NCBI RefSeq assembly: GCF_030814015.1
Contig: NZ_JAUSUL010000002.1
Location: 1,394,618 to 1,458,617 of the forward strand
Length of the DNA stretch: 64,000 nucleotides
Reading direction: 5' to 3'
Source: Amorphus orientalis
GTDB taxonomy: Bacteria; Pseudomonadota; Alphaproteobacteria; Rhizobiales; Amorphaceae
Each line of letters opens with the position of its first letter. Positions within the stretch are counted from its first letter, which is position 1. The notes under the pieces are model-generated. The model was not told the origin of the DNA, did no database searches, and saw only the letters and a program-made list of their open reading frames with translations. The position numbers and the translations under genes were made by a program. Below, piece after piece: positions 6,938 to 14,529 of this stretch.

Positions 6938-7513
6938 TTAGAATGCGGGCTTTTCGTAGTTGTCCGGATACTCCGGCATCTTCGGCGCCGCGTCGTCTTG
7001 TAATGGTGCCAGCGTTTCCGCGCTCGGCATCGCGTCTTCTTCGATCCCGAGAAACGCGAGCCAGTCGTGGAAAGTGGGGAAGCGGGGGTCCATGCTCCAC
7101 TCCGCTTTCCACTTCTTGTACAGCTCGGGGTTCGGCATCGGCGCACCGTTCTGGTCGGCGTAGAAGCGATACGTCTCGTTTAACTGCCGCACCTTGCCCT
7201 TGGACGATAGGGGAATGCGCTCAGGGTCGCCGTCGCGGTTTTCGACGATCTCGTTGTTGAAGTCCCGCATGAACAGGAACTTGCGCTGATCGCTGCGCCC
7301 TGGTTCCCGTGGGTCGATGCCGTACTGCCAGTGGCAGTAGCTCGGGACCACTGCGCCAAAGAGATAGCCGCGCCCCTCTTTGCTGTCCTCGACGACGGGC
7401 GTGATCTCGAAGGCGTTGTGCGTCTTCAGCCATTCGAGAAACAGCGCTTTGCTGTACTCGCTTGGAATGCGGAAGCCCGTGCGCGTGTCGTTCGGGACTG
7501 CGATGATCTTCAT
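6938..7513 (-). CDS. Hypothetical phage early protein, 191 aa
   Basis: 191 residues, no confident family. The N-terminal half is mixed alpha/beta (MKIIAVPNDTRTGFRIPSEY; FLEWLKTHNAFEITPVVEDS), the middle has RGYLFGAVVPSYCHWQYG and a basic stretch, and the C-terminus is Pro/acidic. The layout recalls lambda NinB-like recombination mediators, but the similarity is too weak to name it. It starts in the TAG-CCT-ATG junction directly after the putative ssDNA-binding protein gene, which supports a replication or recombination role. Confidence 0.65.
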   Translation of the reverse strand: MKIIAVPNDTRTGFRIPSEYSKALFLEWLKTHNAFEITPVVEDSKEGRGYLFGAVVPSYCHWQYGIDPREPGRSDQRKFLFMRDFNNEIVENRDGDPERIPLSSKGKVRQLNETYRFYADQNGAPMPNPELYKKWKAEWSMDPRFPTFHDWLAFLGIEEDAMPSAETLAPLQDDAAPKMPEYPDNYEKPAF

Positions 7514-7516
7514 AGG

Positions 7517-8095
7517 CTATGCGGCCGCGGCCGGAGCGTCCTCGCCGTCGATGCTCGGGTTCGGTGCGAACGGGTCCTCACCCTTGAAGAGGCGGGTAAT
7601 GTCGAAGCCGTTCTTGACGGTCTGTGACCAGGCTTCACGCGCTTCCGCAGGCGCATCGCTGTGCGGCGATGGGTTCACGAAATACTCGGTGTCGAGCTTC
7701 TCACCCTGCCGGCGGATCGTGATGTTGTACCGGAGTGGGCTTCCCCAGTCCTCGTTGCGCGCCAGGGCCTCCAGCGCCTTCTGCAGCGACTTCTGCGTTA
7801 CCTCGAGGATCTGGATCGACTTGGTCTGGAAGTTCCAAACCGGCAGCATCCACACGTGAGAAAGCTTTTGTTCTCGGAATTCACGTAGGTCTGTCGGCTT
7901 TTCGTTCATCTGAAATCGAAGTGGCTTGTTGTGCCCCTCTTCATCGATAGTCCACGCAAGCCAGCCGAACGCCGGCTTATCCATAATACGGAACTTGTTG
8001 TCCCCCTGCTCAAGCTTCATGTACTGACTTTCGCCCTGCGGGACTGAATAGTCAGACGGAAGGAAGCTATCTACGTTTGAATTGTCTGGTGTCAT
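7517..8095 (-). CDS. Probable phage ssDNA-binding/replication protein
   Basis: 192 residues. The N-terminal YMKLEQGDNKFRIMD resembles the start of OB-fold-like phage ssDNA-binding proteins. A beta-rich middle (LSHVWMLPVWNFQTKSIQ; SPLRYNITIRRQGEKLDTEY) is followed by an acidic, disordered tail (GEDPFAPNPSIDGEDAPAAA), as in SSB-type proteins where the tail recruits partners. The assignment rests on layout only. The first 29 bp overlap the end of the HNH-like gene. Confidence 0.5.
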   Translation of the reverse strand: MTPDNSNVDSFLPSDYSVPQGESQYMKLEQGDNKFRIMDKPAFGWLAWTIDEEGHNKPLRFQMNEKPTDLREFREQKLSHVWMLPVWNFQTKSIQILEVTQKSLQKALEALARNEDWGSPLRYNITIRRQGEKLDTEYFVNPSPHSDAPAEAREAWSQTVKNGFDITRLFKGEDPFAPNPSIDGEDAPAAAA

Positions 8096-8549
8096 GTTGT
8101 TTGTATTTAACTGGTGTATTTAATGCCCTTTCAATGCCCCACCCCTGTCGTATTCTGCTTCGTAGGGTCGAGAATGAAATTCCCGCCCTGCGTGCCCACT
8201 GCGACTGAGTGAGCGCCTCACCTCGATAACAAAGAATTTTGCTATCTCTTCGGTTCTGCTGCTGCTCCCATTTAGTCACCCAACGGCAATTGGCTTTTGA
8301 ATACCCTGCGTTCACATCGATACGGTCAAGCGTCGTATTGTTCTCACCGTACCGTCGACAATGCGCGGTATAAGACCGGTACATATCGTTCTTGAACGCC
8401 TCGAAGGACGACCACCTGATCGAGATACCGCGACCACCATAGTCCCTATAGTGGACGTGGTTCTTGTTCCGGCAGCGCTCCTGCATCTTAGTCCATATCC
8501 GGTAGAACCGCGTACCGGTCATACCATGTGTGCGCCAAGTGTATCCCAT
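8067..8549 (-). CDS. HNH-like homing-endonuclease-type DNA-binding protein
   Basis: 160 residues resembling free-standing phage HNH/AP2-type proteins: FYRIWTKMQERCRN, YRDYGGRGISIRW, then TLDRIDVNAGYSKANCRWV, followed by a basic EQQQNRR segment. The C-terminal third holds a helix-turn-helix-like piece (TQSQWARRAGISFSTLRSRI). Such genes are often selfish insertions between phage genes; this one overlaps its downstream neighbour by 29 bp. An internal ATG ten codons in (8522) is an alternative start. Confidence 0.7.
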   Translation of the reverse strand: MGYTWRTHGMTGTRFYRIWTKMQERCRNKNHVHYRDYGGRGISIRWSSFEAFKNDMYRSYTAHCRRYGENNTTLDRIDVNAGYSKANCRWVTKWEQQQNRRDSKILCYRGEALTQSQWARRAGISFSTLRSRIRQGWGIERALNTPVKYKQHDTRQFKRR

Positions 8550-8558
8550 ACATTTTGG

Positions 8559-8759
8559 TTAGTCCCTCGGATGCTCCTGATCGTTCCACGGGAAACGTGC
8601 TTCGTCTCCAGGCAGATCGTACGGCTGAGGCTGAGGCCAATAGGCGCGAGCAGTCATCGAGAGTTCAATTGCCCGTCGATCCGCGTACGGAATGCGGTGC
8701 TCCTTGCGCTCTATCGCTGCTCGCACCTTGGCCAATCTCTGTTTGATGTCGCTCGCCAT
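8559..8759 (-). CDS. Small phage protein, 66 aa
   Basis: 66 residues. An N-terminal amphipathic helix (MASDIKQRLAKVRAAIERKE) is followed by a Pro-rich tail (YWPQPQPYDLPGDEARFPW). It lies in line with the small membrane-protein and RHH genes and reads in the same direction. No family recognised. Confidence 0.5.
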   Translation of the reverse strand: MASDIKQRLAKVRAAIERKEHRIPYADRRAIELSMTARAYWPQPQPYDLPGDEARFPWNDQEHPRD

Positions 8760-8772
8760 AACGATTGGAATA

Positions 8773-8949
8773 TCAGAAGATCCCGAAATACCCGCTGACG
8801 ATGCCCGCGATGAAGGACAGCAAGCCCGTCCAGAGGATGAGACGGAGCACGTCGCCGCAACTGACCTCTCCGTATCGAGGTAGCGCGAGGCGGTCGTGCC
8901 GGCTCTTGTGGTCGCTCCAGTCGGGTCGCATGTCGTTGGTGAATTTCAT
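8773..8949 (-). CDS. Small single-span membrane protein, 58 aa
   Basis: Found by direct translation. A charged, His/Asp/Arg-rich first half starting MKFTNDMRPDWSDHKSRHD is followed by a 20-residue hydrophobic stretch (VLRLILWTGLLSFIAGIVSG) to the C-terminus. The ATG lies five bases after the stop of the ribbon-helix-helix gene. It could be an early anti-host or superinfection-exclusion peptide; this is inference only. Confidence 0.6.
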   Translation of the reverse strand: MKFTNDMRPDWSDHKSRHDRLALPRYGEVSCGDVLRLILWTGLLSFIAGIVSGYFGIF

Positions 8950-8954
8950 ATGTT

Positions 8955-9134
8955 CTACTGCTCCCTACGATTTCTAATGGCATCAACCATACGGTCGTAG
9001 GGCAGTACGGTGAGCGCTTGTCGGATCACCTCGCTTTCACTCACCCTTTCCGTCTTTCCGGAGAGGCGTCGCGCTAGGCGTTTCACAAGGCGATCAGACT
9101 TTTTGTCGAAGTAAAATGTCTTTTTCAAAATCAT
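8955..9134 (-). CDS. Ribbon-helix-helix DNA-binding protein, 59 aa
   Basis: Found by direct translation. The N-terminal beta strand MILKKTFYFDKKSDRLVKRL is followed by two helices with VSESEVIRQALTVL, the usual CopG/Arc pattern. It is the first gene of the early leftward operon. A palindrome TATACG-CTACGC-CGTATA lies at 9159-9176, 25 bp upstream, and is a natural operator for autoregulation. It is the only clear small repressor-type gene in the early region and so a candidate for lysis-lysogeny control. Confidence 0.65.
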   Translation of the reverse strand: MILKKTFYFDKKSDRLVKRLARRLSGKTERVSESEVIRQALTVLPYDRMVDAIRNRREQ

Positions 9135-9158
9135 ATATATTATTTGTAATACTGTAAG

Positions 9159-9176
9159 TATACGCTACGCCGTATA
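9159..9176. promoter_or_regulatory. Palindromic operator candidate
   Basis: TATACG and CGTATA flank a 6-bp spacer, in an AT-rich promoter stretch just upstream of the RHH gene. Confidence 0.5.
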
Positions 9177-9202
9177 TACGTCAAAGGGAAGGCTGGGGAT
9201 AA

Positions 9203-9230
9203 GAAAGCGCCGGACAATGCCAGCGCTTTC
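9203..9230 (-). terminator. Terminator after the lysis/virion operon
   Basis: 8-bp perfect inverted repeat GAAAGCGC/GCGCTTTC, extended inward by a GG/CC pair and followed on the minus strand by TTATCC. It lies between the holin-like gene and the early operon. Confidence 0.65.
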
Positions 9231-9257
9231 GACCTTGTATGAGGCTCTATCAGTATA

Positions 9258-9554
9258 TCACCCGCGCTTAACGAAGCCGTGATACCAGCCCAGTGAGGAC
9301 AGCCACGCGATGATCGACACCGCGAGGGTGTTGAGCGTAGTAATGAAAAGGCCATCGTCAAACTCCCCGCCCCCGACCCAATACGTGAGGCAGATGTAGA
9401 CAAGCGACACGCCTGCAGCGAGGGCGCGGATCAGAGGCCGACGAGATCCCCTCATCTCCGAAATGGCCGGTAGCTTTTTAAGGCGTCCTGTTATGAATGA
9501 AATGATGGCGGGCGAAGCCGCCATGATGAATGATGTGATTGTAGTTTCGAGCAT
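9258..9554 (-). CDS. Holin-like small membrane protein
   Basis: 98 residues with three hydrophobic segments (about 4-24, 42-62, 68-92), including FIMAASPAIISFITG and ALAAGVSLVYICLTYWVG. Size, topology and position directly after the endolysin gene (three-base gap) fit a phage holin that releases the endolysin through the inner membrane. There is no sequence-level family match that I can name. Confidence 0.65.
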   Translation of the reverse strand: MLETTITSFIMAASPAIISFITGRLKKLPAISEMRGSRRPLIRALAAGVSLVYICLTYWVGGGEFDDGLFITTLNTLAVSIIAWLSSLGWYHGFVKRG

Positions 9555-9557
9555 ACG

Positions 9558-10595
9558 TTATTGGTTTAACCGGTAGTAATAGATCGGGTAGCCGCCCTCC
9601 TCCGCGTAGCGCCGGTGCCAGCTCTCGATCGTGTAGTTCTGATTGAAAGTGCCGGTACCGCTATCGTTCGACATGACGATACCGTCCTTGCCGACGATCC
9701 CCACGTGCCCTGGGAACGGCGCGTTTCGAACCGTGCCGGTTGGCGCGATGACGATGTCGCCGGGACGAGGCTCGGCTACGGCCGTAAACTCGCTGCCTTT
9801 CCTGAGGCGCTCCCAGAGCGTCCATGTGCCAGTGATGACGGGGAACTCGGGTAGCACCTGGCGAATGATGGAGGACACCGTCTCCGCGCAGCCCAGCTCA
9901 TCGGGAGCAGCGTCGTTCGGTGAGGCGTCCGTGCCGAGAGCCGCCATAGCGGCGCGGTACAGGTCATTCTCTTCGGGAACGGTGATCTCTTCGACCTGCC
10001 GGCTGATCTCGATGAGGCGCATGCGCACGTAGACGAGAGCGCGGTCGGTCAGCGTCAGCTTGGACAGGCGCTTGCGCTTCTGGATGGCGGCGGAAACGTA
10101 GAGCTTCACCTCCTCGAAGGCGCGGTCGTACTCGTATTCCTCAAAGCGAGTATCGCGGCCATGGACGACGTCCTCATCCCAGTCGTCGACACCGACAATG
10201 CGGGCTAGCGATATCCCGAGATAGATCCGGACGATGTCGTCGAGCATGTGCGTCAGCTCATGCTCAGCGACCCGCCCATAGTGCCGGTAGCGCTTCACAA
10301 TGGCGGTCAGGTAGCTCGAATAAACCTTGTGGTATTGCCGGCCGACGGTAGTGCGGCGCACGGTTTGCCAGTCCTCGGGCTCTATGAAGAACTGGACCGC
10401 GTCGACGGCCTCAGCGCGGCGGCCGTAGGTGTCACGGCAGAAGCGGGCGAGCCACCCGAAATCGATGTCTCCCCCGCTCCACGGGATCGTGTCGTCGAGG
10501 TGGGCGTATTCGAACGTGAAGCCACGCTTTTCGAGGATCGCTTCGTAGTCGGTGAGCGGCTCCGTCCCTCGCTTCGTTACGAGCAGGATGTGCAT
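9558..10595 (-). CDS. Two-domain endolysin candidate: HExxH metallopeptidase-like plus NlpC/P60/CHAP-like
   Basis: 345 residues. The N-terminal part holds a zincin motif HELTH (112-116), followed by MLDD. The C-terminal third looks like an NlpC/P60 or CHAP-type cysteine hydrolase: GCAETVSSI with Cys236, PRPGDIVIAPTG, then GHVGIVGKDG with His297 and an aromatic tail. Such domains cut peptidoglycan peptide bonds. The gene sits between a coiled-coil membrane protein and a holin-like gene, so a lysis role is most likely; a virion-associated muralytic role is possible. Joining both active-site types in one chain is unusual. Confidence 0.7.
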   Translation of the reverse strand: MHILLVTKRGTEPLTDYEAILEKRGFTFEYAHLDDTIPWSGGDIDFGWLARFCRDTYGRRAEAVDAVQFFIEPEDWQTVRRTTVGRQYHKVYSSYLTAIVKRYRHYGRVAEHELTHMLDDIVRIYLGISLARIVGVDDWDEDVVHGRDTRFEEYEYDRAFEEVKLYVSAAIQKRKRLSKLTLTDRALVYVRMRLIEISRQVEEITVPEENDLYRAAMAALGTDASPNDAAPDELGCAETVSSIIRQVLPEFPVITGTWTLWERLRKGSEFTAVAEPRPGDIVIAPTGTVRNAPFPGHVGIVGKDGIVMSNDSGTGTFNQNYTIESWHRRYAEEGGYPIYYYRLNQ

Positions 10596-10598
10596 AGG

Positions 10599-10907
10599 CT
10601 AATTGGTTAGGCGATCAATCTTCTGCTCGATGCGGGCCACGGTGGTCTCCAGGCTGTCGAGCTTGGCGTCGCGGGAGCCAAGAATGTCTTCGAGCTGCTC
10701 GCGGGAGATGCTGACTGAGTAGGAGCTGTCGAGGCGTTCTGAGAGCGTGGCGATGTCGGCCGCGTTCTGCTTCACCTGAGCGTCGAGCTGCGCGGCGTAC
10801 CAGATTGCGGCGACCGTCTGCGCAATCAGTGCGAACGTGATGAAGCGCTCCCAGCGGATGACGCCGGCAGCTCTGCGTTCTGATGGATCTTGGTCACCAC
10901 CAATCAT
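10599..10907 (-). CDS. Membrane-anchored coiled-coil protein (spanin/holin-accessory candidate)
   Basis: 102 residues: a short basic N-terminus, one membrane segment (about 20-38, FITFALIAQTVAAIWYAA) and a long coiled coil (40-100, with SERLDSSYSVSISREQLEDI and heptad-like ending VARIEQKIDRLTN). This matches the topology of an Rz-like inner-membrane spanin or holin accessory. It is joined to the endolysin gene by TAG-CCT-ATG. No outer-membrane Rz1 lipoprotein was found. Confidence 0.6.
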   Translation of the reverse strand: MIGGDQDPSERRAAGVIRWERFITFALIAQTVAAIWYAAQLDAQVKQNAADIATLSERLDSSYSVSISREQLEDILGSRDAKLDSLETTVARIEQKIDRLTN

Positions 10908-11019
10908 ATAGCATTATTCTATCATTAAGTTCACACAGCACCCGCCCTCAAGTATCGATGGGTGTGGACGCATTTTACCAGGTTGCAGAAAACCAAGATA
11001 TGTGGTTTCGTATTCGGAT

Positions 11020-11127
11020 ATGAAACAATTTATTGAGAAGGCCACGATTGCAGCGTCGATATTAGCACTAGGTACATTACTGATACCGTACTATATCATC
11101 AAAAAAATACTATTTGGCCGCATCTAG
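11020..11127 (+). CDS. Possible 35-aa hydrophobic peptide, rightward
   Basis: Short plus-strand frame starting MKQFIEKATIAASILALG, with a hydrophobic core and basic ends (IIKKILFGRI). It overlaps the 3' end of the opposite virion gene by 18 bp. It looks like a single-span or type I toxin-like peptide, but no ribosome-binding site is visible. Confidence 0.25.
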   Translation: MKQFIEKATIAASILALGTLLIPYYIIKKILFGRI

Positions 11128-12804
11128 GAATATCTTTTCCTCATCCAAGAACCTGTCTTTGATGAAGTCGGCGAGCAATCCGGCCGCGCCTGCCGTATCT
11201 CCGGTAAGCGCTCGCGCGGCGTCTAAGCCAGATTTCGTCACTTCCTGGCGGAATAGATTTTTCTGTCGTGAGTTACCAATCAAGTCGGTAGCAATCGTCA
11301 TCATGGTTGCGTCGTCCATAAGGTCGATGCCTGTGTACTCCCGAATGGTATCGACAATTTGTCGTGCCTCTCCTCCACGTCCGGATAGAACAAGACGGAG
11401 CAGGTATTCACCACCGGCGCGGCGGTCCGTGTAGGAACGCAGGTCGCTGTAAGCGTCCATGAAATCCGAGAATCGTTTTAGCTCTGCGGCCTCGGATTTT
11501 CCAACTATGCCAGCCGCCACATCTGCGATCTCTTTCCGCATTTGCCGCGCAAGAGGATCAACCTCATTCGATACCTCTTGTGCGCGTTTTCCGAAATTGA
11601 TGCGGGAATCAAACGCAGTCCGCGCTTCAATGAGATTCATTAGGCTAGGCGATTGTTTAACGACACCGATGTTGTCGTAGAACTCCTGCAATGCGTTAAT
11701 ATCGCCGGTGCCTGCTTTGGTGATGGTGCCTGGCTTCTTCCGGATTCGACCATTTCTAACCTCAAGATTAAGCCGGTCGAGTTGGCTGGTGAAGGTTGTC
11801 TCAATGCGGTTCACTGCGTCGATCGGTGCTGTGTAGGTACCGAGTTTCTCACGCGTCGCGCCAATCTTTCCACCAGTCTCACTCAACAACGACTCCATCT
11901 CATCAACGGCTGATTGCGCTTGTCGAGCACCGTATTCGTAAGGTGTTGGCGCGGTGTCGTCGGCATTGCGAGCATGAGCCACGTCAAAATAGTCACGCAA
12001 CTTTTCCTGCTTCCCAGCGATGCGGCGCTTTACATCGGGTTGAATGCCCGCCCACTTCTCTTGAAGGGTAAGGTCCGGCGCCGAGGATACAGCCTGCCTA
12101 CGGACATCAGCCGGTGTGGAGGCTCCTGAGCGGTTGCTGGATGGCGGCGGAGGAGGAGTATCAACGGCACGAGAATTAGATAATGCATCATCGGCTTGGG
12201 CGATAACGTCATCCACCGACGATACAGGGCGCGTAAATAGCGACTTTGCGCGAGTGAGAGTATTTACGGTGCCCTGAGCACCGGCAATGTTGCCGGCAAC
12301 CTCTCCCACTGCAGCGGCCGTTCCAAGTGCCTCCTCGGTAACGCCCAGATCATTTGGCTCAAACTCATAAGTTCCATCCGGCTTTACGACGAGATTACCG
12401 GAAGCTCCACGGAACAATTCCGTCCCACCAATCGCATCGGTTAGTTTTTTGAATCCGCTACCAACAAAGTCACTAATTTTCTGGACACCGGCACGAATCG
12501 GTTCTGGGGCTGCCGCTAGTACAGTCTGCGGCACCGCAGACGCGGCTGTGGCGACGGCTTGTGTCCCGCGCCGGATAGCGGATTGGCCTGAAAATTGACC
12601 GTCTCCACTTATATTTTGCTCAACACCTGCACCTGCGGTATTGATGACATCTGAGACTCTCTCAACGACGCTCGCCTTGGTCGCGCCTTCAGGACGTTGA
12701 GATTGCTGTCGGAACTTGCCCAAAGCAGCAAGCACCTGCTGCCTCGACTTCCCCTGCTCTTTGCCGTATTCGACTATCTGTCGTTCTTGTTCTGAAAGTG
12801 CCAT
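11110..12804 (-). CDS. Large virion/ejection protein candidate, 564 aa
   Basis: Start set at ATG 12804 (MALSEQERQIVEYGKEQGKS) because it follows the upstream TAG by one base; the open frame extends 14 codons further without support. 564 residues: helical N-terminus, Ala/Gly-rich middle (about 100-190, with alternating hydrophobic stretches), a proline run near 220, then a long helical C-terminal half. There is no enzyme motif. By position at the distal end of the tail operon of a short-tailed phage it may be an internal virion or DNA-ejection protein. Confidence 0.6.
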   Translation of the reverse strand: MALSEQERQIVEYGKEQGKSRQQVLAALGKFRQQSQRPEGATKASVVERVSDVINTAGAGVEQNISGDGQFSGQSAIRRGTQAVATAASAVPQTVLAAAPEPIRAGVQKISDFVGSGFKKLTDAIGGTELFRGASGNLVVKPDGTYEFEPNDLGVTEEALGTAAAVGEVAGNIAGAQGTVNTLTRAKSLFTRPVSSVDDVIAQADDALSNSRAVDTPPPPPSSNRSGASTPADVRRQAVSSAPDLTLQEKWAGIQPDVKRRIAGKQEKLRDYFDVAHARNADDTAPTPYEYGARQAQSAVDEMESLLSETGGKIGATREKLGTYTAPIDAVNRIETTFTSQLDRLNLEVRNGRIRKKPGTITKAGTGDINALQEFYDNIGVVKQSPSLMNLIEARTAFDSRINFGKRAQEVSNEVDPLARQMRKEIADVAAGIVGKSEAAELKRFSDFMDAYSDLRSYTDRRAGGEYLLRLVLSGRGGEARQIVDTIREYTGIDLMDDATMMTIATDLIGNSRQKNLFRQEVTKSGLDAARALTGDTAGAAGLLADFIKDRFLDEEKIFLDAAK

Positions 12805-12805
12805 A

Positions 12806-14278
12806 CTAGTAGAAGTTAGCGGGATTAAAGGTCGATTGTGAAGCAATCCCGAAGATACTGTTCACCTCTGAAATTTCGTCGTCGCTCACGTCAAAGTAAA
12901 ATTTAGCTTGCTCGTCAGTGAGACCGTATTTATCGATTGCTCGCTGGAACGTGCTTTTAATGTTTTCAAGCTCCTGCTGAAATTCTCGCTCAGATGTTCC
13001 CTTTCGCAGCTTCGTGGCCGCGCCACTAAGTATCTTGACGTCGGTCTCCGAAAGGACGCCTGACATGAGGTCAAGGTTCTCGAGTGTAAGGCTATTGACT
13101 AGCTGATCGTATGCGGCATCAAAGCCAGTAGCACCTCCGGATATGTAGTTGTAGGCTTGCCCGAGTGCACCTCCTTGAAAGTTTACAATGCGTGATCCGA
13201 TCGGACCGACAGACTGACTAAATGCTGGATGATTGAGGACCTCATCAACCATCTGGATGTTTCGCAATGCCGCCTCAACTTCCGCCTCCTGTTTCTTCTG
13301 CTGCAGCTCCTTAGCTTCCATGCTTTTATCGTCTGCGGCGTCCAGGGCCTCTTGGCGAGCGCGTATCTGGTCATACGCGTTTGCAATACTCGCCTCTGCC
13401 TGCATCCGATCGAGCCGGCCGATGTAGTCGCCAGCAAGAGACAATGCACTTTCCGACGTCTGCGCTTGTGTGATGCGCGTAACGACACTGTTCGGCGCGC
13501 CGTTGATGGCTGCCTCTTGGGCGAGTGCGAGCACCTGCTTTCGCTCATCCTTTCGCTCAGCCAAAACACGAGCACGCTCGCCGATGTAGAGGGCGAGATT
13601 GTCCGCGGCCTTCTTGTCGCGCTTCTCCAGCTCCTCCTTATTCTCGGTGTATTCAAACTGGAGGCGCTGCAGGTCCGCCTCCTCATCGGAGAACTCGCGC
13701 TCAACGGTGCGCTCGGCCGTCTGCTCGGCAAGCGTGATGTTGCCCTGGAGCGCCTGTGCAACAGACGTCAGCGCACCGATCATCACCGCGCTCTTCCGCT
13801 GCAAGAAGTCCTGCCGGCCGGTGATGAACTCTTGAGGACGCGCAACCCCCTCCTCGTTGACGATCGCCTCGTTGAAATCTCCCTGGAGCTGAGCGATCTG
13901 CAGGTTCAGCTCCCGAAGGCGCTGCCGATCCTCGGGGAGGCCAAGCTCCTCTTCCACCTCCGTCTGACGGGCTCCGCGTGTTCCCAGCGTGTCCATCGTG
14001 TCGGTGATGTCGCCGCGCAAGCTCTCGCGCTCTTGGTCGAGCGCCGATGTGTCGGGCGACAGAGACTTTACGAACGCACTGAAGTCGGTGAGCGGCGTTG
14101 CCGGCGCTTCGGTGAGGTTCGTCGTGGGCGACGAGAGCGCTGAGGCAGAGAGCTGATTTGCGGCGCTGAAGGTGGGGGTCGTGAGGTTCACCTGTGGTGC
14201 AGGCGAAGTGGCGGTGCGATCCGCATCGCCTTCGATCGTATCGATCGCCTTCTCTCGTAGTGTGTCGGTGAGAGCCAT
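12806..14278 (-). CDS. Coiled-coil virion protein, 490 aa
   Basis: 490 residues. A disordered Thr/Ser/Pro-rich N-terminal 60 residues is followed by long coiled-coil segments (about 80-330, e.g. ELNLQIAQLQGDFNEAI and EELEKRDKKAADNLALYIG) and a globular C-terminus ending STFNPANFY. Together with the next gene it has the look of podovirus internal core proteins. Junctions TAG-TCT-ATG (upstream) and TAG-T-ATG (downstream) show tight coupling in the operon. Confidence 0.6.
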   Translation of the reverse strand: MALTDTLREKAIDTIEGDADRTATSPAPQVNLTTPTFSAANQLSASALSSPTTNLTEAPATPLTDFSAFVKSLSPDTSALDQERESLRGDITDTMDTLGTRGARQTEVEEELGLPEDRQRLRELNLQIAQLQGDFNEAIVNEEGVARPQEFITGRQDFLQRKSAVMIGALTSVAQALQGNITLAEQTAERTVEREFSDEEADLQRLQFEYTENKEELEKRDKKAADNLALYIGERARVLAERKDERKQVLALAQEAAINGAPNSVVTRITQAQTSESALSLAGDYIGRLDRMQAEASIANAYDQIRARQEALDAADDKSMEAKELQQKKQEAEVEAALRNIQMVDEVLNHPAFSQSVGPIGSRIVNFQGGALGQAYNYISGGATGFDAAYDQLVNSLTLENLDLMSGVLSETDVKILSGAATKLRKGTSEREFQQELENIKSTFQRAIDKYGLTDEQAKFYFDVSDDEISEVNSIFGIASQSTFNPANFY

Positions 14279-14281
14279 AGA

Positions 14282-14527
14282 CTATTCCAGTATACCAAAC
14301 TCCTTCAGCACATTTTCGATCTCAGCCTGCCGCGTGCGGATATTGGCGATGATAGTGTCGCGGCTCATGTCGTCGATCGCGCTGTTATCGGCGGCGGTAA
14401 GGCTGTCGAGTACCTCGATCTGATCCGTGAGATTGATCTCTTTGCTGTCGAGACCGGTGTGGCGGTGCTCAATGAACTCGCGCTTTAAGCGATTAAAATT
14501 CGAAACGAGTTGCTCAAATGAAGGCAT
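14282..14527 (-). CDS. Small structural-operon protein, 81 aa
   Basis: 81 residues, mostly helical. FIEHRHTGLDSKEI near residues 18-31 resembles segments next to tail fibres and head completion proteins. The C-terminus is a coiled coil (IIANIRTRQAEIENVLKEFG). It sits between the beta-propeller-like protein and the coiled-coil virion protein with gaps of two and three bases. Confidence 0.55.
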   Translation of the reverse strand: MPSFEQLVSNFNRLKREFIEHRHTGLDSKEINLTDQIEVLDSLTAADNSAIDDMSRDTIIANIRTRQAEIENVLKEFGILE

Positions 14528-14529
14528 GA

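Noticed and set aside
13229..14143. 304-codon plus frame opposite the 490-aa virion protein
   Set aside because: Antisense of a coiled-coil gene (Leu/Arg-rich mirror) without any start signal.
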